Source of the DNA: Mycolicibacterium sp. P1-18
GTDB taxonomy: Bacteria > Actinomycetota > Actinomycetes > Mycobacteriales > Mycobacteriaceae
DNA: 64,000 nucleotides
Reading direction: 5' to 3'
Assembly (NCBI RefSeq): GCF_008329535.1
Contig: NZ_NPKR01000016.1
Coordinates: 62,001-126,000, forward strand
Below are positions 15,122 through 23,187 of the stretch, one piece after another (position 1 is the first letter of the stretch; each line of letters begins with the position of its first letter). The notes below the pieces were generated by a model. The model was not told the origin of the DNA. It made no database searches and saw only the letters and a program-made list of their open reading frames with translations. A program made the translations under genes and the position numbers.

Positions 15122-16444
15122 ATGTCGGAGCTACCCGTCCTGGTGATCGGCGCCGGGCCGTTGGGTCTGGCGGCGGCGGCTCACCTGTCCGAACGTGGCC
15201 TCGTGCCGCTGGTTTTGGAGGCCGGCCCCGGCCCCGGCGCGGCCGTCGAGCAGTGGGCACACGTACGCACCTTCTCGCCGTGGCCCGAACTCGTCGACCC
15301 CGCATCCGCCCGACTGCTCGAACGCACCGGGTGGACGGCCCCGGCCGCGGGCTTCCCCACCGGCGGCGAGTGGATCGACGGCTACCTCGCACCGGTCGCC
15401 GCCGCCCTTGCCGAGCACGTGCACTACGGCACCCGAGTGCACGCGGTCACCCGACTGGGCCGCGACCGGTTGGTCAGCCCCGGCCGGGCCGACGTCCCGT
15501 TCGTCGTCCACTCGACTGGCGCCCATGGGTGCGAGGCACGGTTCCGGGCGCGCGCGGTGGTCGACGCATCCGGTACCTGGGGGCAGCCGAATCCGGCTGG
15601 CGCCGAGAGTGTTTCCGCGACGGGGGAACGCGTGGCCGCCGATGCCGGACTGGTGAGCTACGTCCCGCCGACGCCGACGCAGGCCGCGGCCTTCGCCGGC
15701 CGGCACGTCGTGGTGGTCGGCAGCGGACACTCGGCGATGACCGCGGTGATCCAGCTCGGCGAGGTGGCGCGCGCGAATCCGTCCACCAAGGTGACGTGGG
15801 TGCTGCGGCGCGGCGTCACCGACGGCACCTTCGGCGGCGGCGCCGCCGACGAATTGCCCCAGCGGGGCGCGCTGGGTGCGCGATCGCGCGACACGGTCGA
15901 CGCGGGTCTGGTCGCCGTGGCCACCGGCTTCCGGACCGAACGCGTCGACGTGGTGGACGGACGCGCCGTGGTCGTCGCCGAGGACGGTCGTGCGCTGCCA
16001 CCGGCCGACCACGTCGTCGTCCTCACCGGGTTCCGGCCGGACCTGTCGTTCCTGTCCGAGATGCGCATCGAATTGGATCCGATCCTGCAGGCGCCGGTCA
16101 AGCTGGCGCCGTCGATAGATCCCAACACGCACTCCTGTGGGAGCGTGCTGCCGCACGGCGCAGCCGAACTCGCCCATCCGGAGCAGGATCTCTACATCGT
16201 GGGAATGAAGTCCTACGGGCGCGCGCCGACCTTCCTCGCCATGACCGGATACGAGCAGGTGCGCAGCATCGCCGCCGAACTGGCCGGTGACCGCGAGGCC
16301 GCGCGGCGCGTCGAACTCACTCTCCCCGACACCGGGGTGTGCAACGGCGCCGGGCTGTTCGACGTCGCCGAGGGCGACGACGCTGGCGGCGGGTGCTGCG
16401 GTGCGACCCCGACGGCGTTGATGCTCAATACGATTGGCGGATGA
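15122..16444 (+). CDS. ArsO-like FAD/NAD(P)-dependent oxidoreductase of the ars island
   Basis: A 440-residue two-dinucleotide-fold flavoprotein. The FAD motif is VLVIGAGPLGLAAAAHL at the N-terminus and the NAD(P) motif VVVVGSGHSAMTAVIQL lies near residue 200; VVLTGFRPDLSFL belongs to the C-terminal FAD contact. The extreme C-terminus carries adjacent Cys425-Cys426 in a Gly-rich tail (GGGCCGATPT), suggestive of metalloid or disulfide chemistry. Homologous flavoproteins in actinobacterial ars clusters are called ArsO. It is divergent from arsR and overlaps the MFS gene by ATGA, so the two are translationally coupled. The reaction is unknown. Confidence 0.78.
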   Translation: MSELPVLVIGAGPLGLAAAAHLSERGLVPLVLEAGPGPGAAVEQWAHVRTFSPWPELVDPASARLLERTGWTAPAAGFPTGGEWIDGYLAPVAAALAEHVHYGTRVHAVTRLGRDRLVSPGRADVPFVVHSTGAHGCEARFRARAVVDASGTWGQPNPAGAESVSATGERVAADAGLVSYVPPTPTQAAAFAGRHVVVVGSGHSAMTAVIQLGEVARANPSTKVTWVLRRGVTDGTFGGGAADELPQRGALGARSRDTVDAGLVAVATGFRTERVDVVDGRAVVVAEDGRALPPADHVVVLTGFRPDLSFLSEMRIELDPILQAPVKLAPSIDPNTHSCGSVLPHGAAELAHPEQDLYIVGMKSYGRAPTFLAMTGYEQVRSIAAELAGDREAARRVELTLPDTGVCNGAGLFDVAEGDDAGGGCCGATPTALMLNTIGG

Positions 16445-17643
16445 GCCCCGGACCCGTGCAAGCGCCACCCGCATCCCACGGGTTGGGCCGGGTGCTGACC
16501 ACGCTCTGCGTCACCGAGATCATCAGCTGGGGCGTGCTCTACTACGCCTTCACGGTCCTGTCCGAGCAGATCAGTGCGGACACCGGCTGGTCGGCACCAG
16601 CGGTGACCGCAGCCTTCTCGGCGGGGCTGGTGACCGCGGCGGTGGTCGGAATCCCCGTCGGGAGGTGGCTGGACCGCGTAGGCCCGCGCTGGATCATGAC
16701 GGCCGGGTCGGCACTCGGGTGTCTGACGATGGTCGCGGTGGCGGCGGCGCCGAATTACGGTTGGTTCGTCGCGGCGTGGATCGTCGGCGGCGTGGCGATG
16801 AGCGCGGTGTTCTACGCGCCGGCCTTTGCCGCGCTGACCCGGTTCTTCGGCGCCGACGCGGTGCGGGCGCTCACGGTGCTGACCCTGGTCGCCGGTTTCG
16901 CCAGCACCGTGTTCGCACCGCTGACCGCGGCGTTGTCGGCGCAGATGAGCTGGCGTGGAACCTATTTGGTGCTGGCCCTGATAATGGCGGTGGTCACCAT
17001 CCCCGCGCACTTCTTCGGCCTGCGCCGCGGGTGGCCGCCCGTGGTGGCACGAAGCGTCGAATCACCGACGCACACCGCGCGCAGCGGCGCCTTCGTGGCG
17101 CTCGTCGCGGCGTTCGCGCTCGCCGGACTGGCGTCGTACGCCGTGATCGCGAACCTGGTGCCGTTGATGAGCCAACGCGGCATCAGCACCGGCGCTGCGG
17201 CCGTCGCACTCGGGCTCGGCGGCGCCGGCCAGGTGTTGGGTCGGCTTGGCTATCACACGCTGGTGCGGCGAGTCGGCGTCGTGCCCCGGACGGTGATCAT
17301 CATGGCCGGGGTCGCGGCCACCACGGCACTGCTCGGAATGTTCACTGCCTATCCGGCTTTGGTGGCGGTGGCGATCGGGGCGGGAGTGATGCGCGGCATC
17401 ATGACGTTGCTCCAAGCCACCGCCGTCACCGAACGGTGGGGTGCGGCCCACTACGGCCACCTCAGCGCATATCTCAACGCTCCCATCATGATCGCCACCG
17501 CCGTCGGTCCGTTCGTCGGCGCCGCACTGGCCAGTCTCCTGGGCGGATATGCCGCCATGTTCGTGGTTCTCGGCGCGATCGCTGCCGCCGGGGCACTGCT
17601 GGCGGCGGGCTCCCGGCCTCGAGTCACGGGGTCGAGTCGATGA
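16441..17643 (+). CDS. MFS transporter coupled to the ars flavoprotein
   Basis: A 400-residue major facilitator with twelve predicted membrane segments, beginning MSPGPVQAPP and entering the membrane at VLTTLCVTEIISWGVLYYAF. The overall look is of the oxalate/formate-antiporter-like (OFA/MCT) branch; the loop motif GRWLDRVGPRWIM is present. The start overlaps the flavoprotein stop (ATGA), so its partner is the flavoprotein. The 3' end overlaps arsC on the other strand by 20 bp. It probably exports the product of the flavoprotein, perhaps an arsenic species, but this is inference from context only. Confidence 0.8.
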   Translation: MSPGPVQAPPASHGLGRVLTTLCVTEIISWGVLYYAFTVLSEQISADTGWSAPAVTAAFSAGLVTAAVVGIPVGRWLDRVGPRWIMTAGSALGCLTMVAVAAAPNYGWFVAAWIVGGVAMSAVFYAPAFAALTRFFGADAVRALTVLTLVAGFASTVFAPLTAALSAQMSWRGTYLVLALIMAVVTIPAHFFGLRRGWPPVVARSVESPTHTARSGAFVALVAAFALAGLASYAVIANLVPLMSQRGISTGAAAVALGLGGAGQVLGRLGYHTLVRRVGVVPRTVIIMAGVAATTALLGMFTAYPALVAVAIGAGVMRGIMTLLQATAVTERWGAAHYGHLSAYLNAPIMIATAVGPFVGAALASLLGGYAAMFVVLGAIAAAGALLAAGSRPRVTGSSR

Positions 17644-18040
17644 GCGTCGAGTAGAGGTGGTGCACGCGCGCGGTGATGTCGTCGCGAATCAGGCGCATCC
17701 GCTTGAGGCCGTCGACGCCCCGTTCGGAGGGCTCGTCGGTGTCCCAGTTCTCGACCGTGATCCCCGGCAGCGGATCGAGGCGGACTTCCCGGCCCAACGT
17801 CACCACGACGTCGACGGAGCGGGCCAGCGCGTAGTCCACCAACGTCGGCGCCTCGGCGGTGACGTCGACGCCAACCTCGAGAAGTGCGCGGGCCGAGAGG
17901 TCGTTGACGGCGATGCCGGGTGCAATGCCCGCCGAGTGAACCTCCACGGTGTCGCCGGCCAACTGACGCATCAGCCCGGCGGCCATCTGAGACTTGCCGC
18001 TGTTCTTGACGCAGACGAACAGGACGGACGGCGTGGTCAT
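17624..18040 (-). CDS. arsC: Arsenate reductase, LMW-phosphatase-like (arsenate-mycothiol transferase type)
   Basis: A 138-residue protein of the low-molecular-weight phosphatase fold. The P-loop is FVCVKNSGKSQMA with nucleophile Cys10. Lys16 stands where phosphatases have Arg, a feature I associate with the actinobacterial arsenate-mycothiol transferases (Corynebacterium ArsC1/ArsC2). VHSAGIAPG, and NWDTDEPS supplying the general-acid Asp, are conserved. It forms an arseno-mycothiol adduct, later reduced to As(III) by mycoredoxin (family knowledge). The start overlaps the acr3 stop (ATGA), giving the operon arsR-acr3-arsC. The 3' end overlaps the convergent MFS gene. Confidence 0.88.
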   Translation of the reverse strand: MTTPSVLFVCVKNSGKSQMAAGLMRQLAGDTVEVHSAGIAPGIAVNDLSARALLEVGVDVTAEAPTLVDYALARSVDVVVTLGREVRLDPLPGITVENWDTDEPSERGVDGLKRMRLIRDDITARVHHLYSTLIDSTP

Positions 18041-19122
18041 GACGTTCCCTGTCGTGCCGGGACGACGGGGCGTCGGTCGGCGAAGCGCTGGCGCAACGCA
18101 AGTGAGACGTAGACCAGGCCGACCAGGACGGGTACTTCGATCAACGGGCCCACGACCCCGGCCAGGGCTTGCCCGGAGGTGGCGCCGTAGGTGGCGATGG
18201 CGACGGCGATCGCGAGTTCGAAGTTGTTGCCCGCCGCGGTGAAGGCCAGGGTGGTGGTGCGTGGGTAGCCGAGGCCGATCCCGGCGCCGAGGAGGTATCC
18301 GCCGCCCCACATGATCGCGAAGTAGGCGAGCAGGGGAAGTGCGATGCACACCACGTCCAGCGGGCGGGTGGTGATCTGTTCTCCTTGCAGCGCAAAGAGA
18401 ATGACGATGGTGAACAGCAGCCCGTAGAGCGCCCACGGCCCGATCCGTGGGAGGAATTTCGACTCGTACCAGTCGCGGCCCTTCGCCTTCTCGCCGAGTC
18501 GGCGCGACAGGTAGCCGGCCAGCAGTGGGATGCCGAGGAAGATCAGGACCGACGTGGCGATCTGCCACGGTGAGGTGCTGATGGTCGTCTGCTCCAAGCC
18601 GAGCCAGCCGGGCAGCACCGACAGGTAGAACCAGCCCAGGACGGCGAACATGACGACCTGGAAGATCGAGTTCAGGGCGACCAGGACGGCGGCGGCTTCG
18701 CGGTCACCGCAGGCCAGGTCGTTCCAGATGACGACCATGGCGATGCAGCGGGCCAGACCGACGATGATCAGGCCGGTCCGGTACTCGGGCAGGTCGGGCA
18801 GCATCAGCCAGGCCAACGCGAACATCAGCGCCGGGCCGAACACCCAGTTCAAGAACAATGAGCTGAGCAACAGCTTGCGGTCACCGGTGACGGTGTCGAG
18901 GCGGTCGTAGCGGACCTTGGCCAGCACCGGGTACATCATGATGAGCAGGCCGAGGGCAATGGGCAGCGAAATGCCGTCGACCTGAACGCCGTCCAGTGCG
19001 GTGTTCAAGCCGGGGATCCACCGGCCCAACACCAGGCCGGCGACCATCGCCACGCCGATCCACACCGGAAGGAACCGGTCCAGGGTGGTCAACCTAGCCA
19101 CCACCGGTGAGCTCGACGTCAC
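18037..19122 (-). CDS. acr3: Arsenite efflux permease, ACR3 family
   Basis: A 361-residue, ten-segment membrane protein. The start is GTG 19122, overlapping the arsR stop. The ACR3 hallmark Cys is in GLARCIAMVVIWNDLACGD, and the conserved Glu is in AAGNNFELAIAVAIATYG. Both are needed for arsenite transport in characterised homologues. It removes As(III), the product of ArsC, using the proton gradient. The order arsR-acr3-arsC with 4-bp overlaps on both sides is a standard actinobacterial resistance operon. Confidence 0.95.
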   Translation of the reverse strand: MTSSSPVVARLTTLDRFLPVWIGVAMVAGLVLGRWIPGLNTALDGVQVDGISLPIALGLLIMMYPVLAKVRYDRLDTVTGDRKLLLSSLFLNWVFGPALMFALAWLMLPDLPEYRTGLIIVGLARCIAMVVIWNDLACGDREAAAVLVALNSIFQVVMFAVLGWFYLSVLPGWLGLEQTTISTSPWQIATSVLIFLGIPLLAGYLSRRLGEKAKGRDWYESKFLPRIGPWALYGLLFTIVILFALQGEQITTRPLDVVCIALPLLAYFAIMWGGGYLLGAGIGLGYPRTTTLAFTAAGNNFELAIAVAIATYGATSGQALAGVVGPLIEVPVLVGLVYVSLALRQRFADRRPVVPARQGTS

Positions 19123-19481
19123 GCCGTCACCGGTGTGGTGAGGTCGAGCAAGATCGAGACGTCCTGCAGCGCTTCGGGAACGACCGTGTAGTACACCCAC
19201 GAGGCGCGCCGCTCCGACGTCAGCAGACCGGCGTCGCGAAGCACCTTCAGGTGGTGGGACACCGTCGGTTGCGACACGTCCACCCCGGCGGAGACGTCGC
19301 ACACGCACGCCTCACCGCCGGCGTGGCTGGCAATGGCGCTGAACAGTCTCAAGCGCACCGGATCGGCGAGTGCCTTCAGCTTCGTGGCCATCTCGACGGC
19401 GGCCTTCTCCGACAGCGGCTCCCGCAGTAGGGGCGGCCGGACGCAGCAGTCGTCTGCGGCCCCGGTTTCTGGATTCGACAC
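19119..19481 (-). CDS. arsR: ArsR-family repressor of the acr3-arsC operon
   Basis: A 120-residue winged-helix repressor. GEACVCDVSAGVDVSQPTV carries the CVC metalloid site and the recognition helix; SHHLKVLRDAGLL follows. An N-terminal CC pair (ADDCCVRPP) may add a third thiolate. It is the first gene of arsR-acr3-arsC, and its stop overlaps the GTG of acr3. It differs clearly in sequence from the other ArsR at 14687, so the island has two separate sensors. The promoter lies in the 60-bp gap before the divergently read neighbourhood of the DUF6319-like gene. Confidence 0.9.
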   Translation of the reverse strand: MSNPETGAADDCCVRPPLLREPLSEKAAVEMATKLKALADPVRLRLFSAIASHAGGEACVCDVSAGVDVSQPTVSHHLKVLRDAGLLTSERRASWVYYTVVPEALQDVSILLDLTTPVTA

Positions 19482-19541
19482 CCGTCGATATTGACCGATG
19501 TCGAATCAGAGCGCAAACGGCGGCGTTCCAACCGGTGCGTC

Positions 19542-19970
19542 TCAGTCCAGGTCGGCGAGGGTCCTGCGCGCAGCTTCCAGTTCGGCTTCCAGCGCGGCGA
19601 CCTTGGCGGCCTGCTGGGAGCGCGCCTCCTCGATGACCGCGTCGATGGGCGTGGAGAGGTCGTCGTGCAGCTCCTTGGCCGCCCGGGAGACGGCGGCCGC
19701 TGCGACGGCGAGGTCGCGAGCAAGGAAAGTGGTGCCCTGCTTGAGTTCCGCGCGCCATTCGCCGTCGGCCGTGCCCGTCACGGTGAGGGTCAGCTCGAGA
19801 GTCTTGGTCTTCTTGCCGGGCGCCTTCCGGGGCCGGGCCTTGACCGGCTCGTCGTCGGTGGCGGCGACGGTGGCGGCCGGTTCCGGCGCGGGAGCGAGGG
19901 TGGGGGCCGGCGTGTCGGGAGAGTCGAAGTCGGCGGACGGCGCTTCTGCTGGCATGGTGTCTACGGTCAT
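19542..19970 (-). CDS. Small coiled-coil protein, DUF6319-like
   Basis: A 142-residue protein from ATG 19970, which has GGAGAG upstream. Residues 1-50 are disordered and Pro/Ala rich. A basic patch (VKARPRKAPGKKTKT) follows, then a small beta segment (LELTLTVTGTADGEW) and a long C-terminal amphipathic helix (KVAALEAELEAARRTLADLD) that looks like a coiled coil. I recall similar mycobacterial proteins under DUF6319. The basic patch suggests nucleic-acid or polyanion contact, but the function is unknown. It lies upstream of arsR on the same strand, yet seems unrelated to arsenic. Confidence 0.65.
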   Translation of the reverse strand: MTVDTMPAEAPSADFDSPDTPAPTLAPAPEPAATVAATDDEPVKARPRKAPGKKTKTLELTLTVTGTADGEWRAELKQGTTFLARDLAVAAAAVSRAAKELHDDLSTPIDAVIEEARSQQAAKVAALEAELEAARRTLADLD

Positions 19971-20519
19971 CGGTGCGGCTCTCTCCTTGGTGAACGTCGC
20001 CCGCGATGAGCGGGCCGGTGCGGTCAGCTTCATTAGAACATGCGTTCGACGCATCGGGCTGCCGGGCGCGGGGCGCACCGCGGCGGATTGACGCCCGCGC
20101 TGAATATGGCAAACGACGTGGCGTTGCTCGATGCGCGCCCGCAGGGGTCACCCGCCGGGATTTTCCGTGGTGAACACCCGTATGTTGAAACGTTTTCCTC
20201 GTCCGGGTAGGTAACTCGATTTCTGATCATCGGGCGTTGTGCTCACGTTGCCGATGATTGAACGTCAGCTAATGGATAACGGCCGTTCGACTCGGAATTC
20301 CAGTCGCAGAATTACGCCCGCGACTAATTTGCCAAATCTGTAGGGACGTGTTGCATCCGGTGTGCCAGGAGGTCGTAGTGAGCGGGTAAACATGCTGATC
20401 AAGGCTGTCTGTTCCGTGGAAAAGTGGGTTAGGTCACACGGCAACCGGGCATCACTTTCTAGGTGCGGTTCAGCGGGGACCGTTGGACCGCGGACCAAGA
20501 TCAGGAAAGTGAGAAACCC
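19971..20519. other. Intergenic region, AT-richer than surroundings
   Basis: No convincing gene in these 549 bases. From about 20160 the sequence is noticeably richer in A and T than its neighbours. It contains an inverted repeat at 20226-20258, a strong AGGAGG near 20372 followed by GTG AGC GGG TAA (a possible four-codon leader), and an AGGAAAG ribosome site at 20503-20509 for the gene at 20520. It probably holds the promoter of the exported glycosidase. Confidence 0.5.
20226..20258. promoter_or_regulatory. Spaced inverted repeat upstream of the glycosidase
   Basis: Arms ATCATCGG and CCGATGAT are perfect 8-bp complements 17 bases apart. The centre contains GTGCTCAC, itself palindromic. It could bind a dimeric regulator (a CRP-like centre is possible) or form a hairpin. 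It lies about 260 bases before the gene. Confidence 0.35.
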
Positions 20520-22169
20520 ATGCGGCAAAGTACTGACAAGAACTGGCACTCGCCGGCAGTCAAATTGGTCGTCGCGGGGATGGCGACCGTGGCCATCTCC
20601 GCGGTCGGCGTCACCACGACGGTGCCGTCCGTGCGCACGGTGACGATGAACGTCGCTCCGCTCGCCGCCATCGACGAATCCAGCGACACCATCGGCTTCG
20701 CCGATTCGGACCTGTACGGCATGACGCCGGCGCAGATCGACGCCCAACTCGACCAGATGCAAGCAATGGGCGTGAACGACGTCCGGATCATGATTCCGTG
20801 GGCCGGGGTCGAGTTCTACCCCGGTTACTACAACTGGAGCACCGTCGACTACATGGTCAACGCGGCCGATTCGCGTGGCATGGGCGTGCTCGGGGTGATC
20901 AACTCCACCCCGTTCTGGGCAACCGAACCGGGACAGCCGGCGTTGAGCGGGGCGCCCGCGTCACCCGACGCCTACGGCGCGTTCGCCGGGACGGTGGCCG
21001 AGCGCTACGCCGGAAAGGTTGGCGCGTACGAGATCTGGAACGAGCCGAACGCGTACATCTTCTACTCGCCGCAACCCGATCCCGCGGGCTACACCGACCT
21101 GTTGAAGGCCGCCTACCCGCAGATCAAGGCCGCCGACCCCGACGCCACGGTCATCGGCGGAGTCGTCGGCTCGGTGATCACCTACGGCAACCTCACGATG
21201 AATCCGATCGACTTCGTCGACGGCATCTACGCGGCGGGCGGGCAGCCGTACTTCGACGCGCTGTCGTTCCACCCGTATCAGTACACGACGCCGTTCTCCG
21301 AGGGCGGTTACCTGCCGGACTCGCCGATCAACCAACTCGCCGCCATGCACGACCTGATGGTGGCCAACGGCGACGGCGACAAGTTGATTTGGGCGAGCGA
21401 ATACGGAGAGCCCAGTTCGGTTGCCGGAGAGGACAACCAGGCCGCCTATCTGGAGGACATGCTGACGACGTGGCGCACACTCGGCTATACGGGACCGACG
21501 TTCGTGTGGACTCTGCAGGATCGCAACACCGCAAGCGCCGACCCCGAGGACACCTTCGGTGTCATTCGCTCCGACGGCACGTGGAAGCCGGCGGCCTACG
21601 TCATCCAGGAATTGGCCTCACAGGACGGCACGACGCCGGCCATGGCGCGAATGGCCCTGGCCCTGCCAGATGCGCAGCAGGCGGCACCCGCCGACCTGGC
21701 CGCCCTGACCGTGATCGCCGAGACACCGGACCCCACGGCGACCGCCGCGCCGCCAAACCCCATGGATGCCGTGATGCAGGTCGCCGCGAACTCCCTTGCT
21801 GCGGCGGGTCAGGTGGTGGCCACCACGCTGCAACAGGCCCCGGCCGACCCGCAGGAGACCGTGACGGCCACCGCACCGGCGGCGACCGCCGCCGCCCGCG
21901 TGCCGGCCGCCAATGCCGCGGCACGCGCCAAGGACGTTGTCGCGCAACGCCAGATGGACCGACAAGAACGGCGCGCGGAACGGGCGGCTCAGAAGCCGTC
22001 GGCGTCGACGGCCGCTGCGGACGCGCCCAAGCGGCCGGCCTCGTCACCGGCGAAGAAGTCCACGGACGCTCCCAAGCGCACCGCGGGCAAACGCGAGAGC
22101 ACCGCGGACAAGCGCGAGCGTTCCGGGGACGATCGCCGAGCGGACGGCCACGCCCGGCACCGCGAATGA
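20520..22169 (+). CDS. Exported GH39/GH5-like glycosidase with basic low-complexity tail
   Basis: A 549-residue protein. The signal peptide spans about residues 13-40 (VKLVVAGMATVAISAVGV). The catalytic (beta/alpha)8 barrel follows to about residue 370. The acid/base Glu175 lies in YEIWNEPN and the nucleophile Glu294 in WASEYGEPS, the clan GH-A arrangement. About 180 C-terminal residues are low complexity: first Ala/Pro/Thr rich, then Lys/Arg/Ala/Ser rich (RQERRAERAAQK, DAPKRPASSPAKKS), probably disordered and cationic. It is secreted or wall-associated, possibly binding an anionic envelope polymer through the tail. Substrate unknown. Confidence 0.82.
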   Translation: MRQSTDKNWHSPAVKLVVAGMATVAISAVGVTTTVPSVRTVTMNVAPLAAIDESSDTIGFADSDLYGMTPAQIDAQLDQMQAMGVNDVRIMIPWAGVEFYPGYYNWSTVDYMVNAADSRGMGVLGVINSTPFWATEPGQPALSGAPASPDAYGAFAGTVAERYAGKVGAYEIWNEPNAYIFYSPQPDPAGYTDLLKAAYPQIKAADPDATVIGGVVGSVITYGNLTMNPIDFVDGIYAAGGQPYFDALSFHPYQYTTPFSEGGYLPDSPINQLAAMHDLMVANGDGDKLIWASEYGEPSSVAGEDNQAAYLEDMLTTWRTLGYTGPTFVWTLQDRNTASADPEDTFGVIRSDGTWKPAAYVIQELASQDGTTPAMARMALALPDAQQAAPADLAALTVIAETPDPTATAAPPNPMDAVMQVAANSLAAAGQVVATTLQQAPADPQETVTATAPAATAAARVPAANAAARAKDVVAQRQMDRQERRAERAAQKPSASTAAADAPKRPASSPAKKSTDAPKRTAGKRESTADKRERSGDDRRADGHARHRE

Positions 22170-22212
22170 CGCCGGCGGCGGTGGGGCATGCGGCTCGTGA
22201 GACAGTGCCCGG

Positions 22213-23187
22213 GTGTCCCAGTCCCTCCGCCGCGGCCGAGCCGTCGGCCTGGCGCTGGGGTATCTGGCCGACGTGCTGTGGGCCGACCCGCGCCGCGGTC
22301 ACCCGGTGGCGGCCTTCGGCGCCGTGGCGTCCTCGCTGGAGCGGCTGACCTACTCCGACCGTCGGGCCGCCGGGGTCGCTCACACGGGGATCCTGCTCGG
22401 TGCGCTCGGCGCCCTCGGCGTGGTGGCCGAGCGGGCCGCGGCGCGGCGGGGACCCGGATGGACGGCAGCCGTCACGGCTGCGGCGACGTTCGTCGTCCTG
22501 GGCGGAACGTCCCTCGGGCGCACGGGCGCGGCGATGGCGCACTTCCTCGACGACGGCGACGTCGCCGGCGCGCGGGGCCTGGTGCCGTCGCTGTGCGGAC
22601 GCGATCCCCAGTCGCTGGACGAGGACGGCATCGCCCGCGCCACGGTGGAGTCGGTCGCCGAGAACACCGCCGACGCCCAGGTGGCACCGCTGTGGTGGGG
22701 TGCGATCGGCGGCGTGCCCGGCCTGCTGGTCTACCGGGGCGCCAACACCCTGGATGCGATGATCGGCCACAAGTCGCCGCGTCTTCTCCGGTTCGGTTGG
22801 GCGGCGGCGCGATTCGACGACCTCGCGAACTACCTGCCCGCCCGGGCGACGGGGCTCCTCGTGGCGGTGTGCGCGCCCGCCGTCTCGGGGTCCCCGCGGG
22901 CGGCCGTGGCCGCCTGGCGCCGCGACGCGGCCCACCATCCGAGCCCCAACGCAGGGGTGGTGGAGGCGTCGTTCGCCGGCGCGCTCGGCGTGCGCCTCGG
23001 CGGACCCACGCAGTACGCCCACCGGCTCGAGATGCGGCCGACGCTGGGGGAGGGGCGCGCACCCGGGGTCGGCGACGTCACCCGGTCGGTGCGGCTGTCG
23101 CGCGCCGTTCAGCTGGCCGCTGCGGTCGCGGCCGTCGTGGTCACTGCCGCCGGCCGTAGCGGTCGGCGAGCTTCTGCTCCGCGGTGA
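22213..23187 (+). CDS. cobD: Cobalamin biosynthesis protein CobD/CbiB
   Basis: A 324-residue membrane protein of the CobD_CbiB family, GTG start. Typical features are GYLADVLWADPRRGHPVAAFG near the N-terminus, TVESVAENTADAQVAPLWW, and ANTLDAMIGHKSPR. It attaches the aminopropanol (phosphate) arm to adenosylcobyric acid to give adenosylcobinamide (phosphate), in the late anaerobic/aerobic B12 pathway. It has several membrane segments. The M. tuberculosis orthologue is recalled as Rv2236c, next to the SURF1 gene as here. The last 47 bases overlap the convergent SURF1 gene. Confidence 0.93.
   Translation: MSQSLRRGRAVGLALGYLADVLWADPRRGHPVAAFGAVASSLERLTYSDRRAAGVAHTGILLGALGALGVVAERAAARRGPGWTAAVTAAATFVVLGGTSLGRTGAAMAHFLDDGDVAGARGLVPSLCGRDPQSLDEDGIARATVESVAENTADAQVAPLWWGAIGGVPGLLVYRGANTLDAMIGHKSPRLLRFGWAAARFDDLANYLPARATGLLVAVCAPAVSGSPRAAVAAWRRDAAHHPSPNAGVVEASFAGALGVRLGGPTQYAHRLEMRPTLGEGRAPGVGDVTRSVRLSRAVQLAAAVAAVVVTAAGRSGRRASAPR

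Noticed and set aside
18041..18568. Extended start for arsC at 18568 within acr3
   Set aside because: The extra residues fall in the acr3 coding region in another frame; ATG 18040 forms a standard ATGA overlap and gives the normal ArsC length.
20392..20519. Open frame starting at ATG 20392 upstream of the glycosidase
   Set aside because: It has no protein-like composition, no family resemblance, and runs out of frame into the glycosidase gene; the signal peptide start at 20520 has its own ribosome site.
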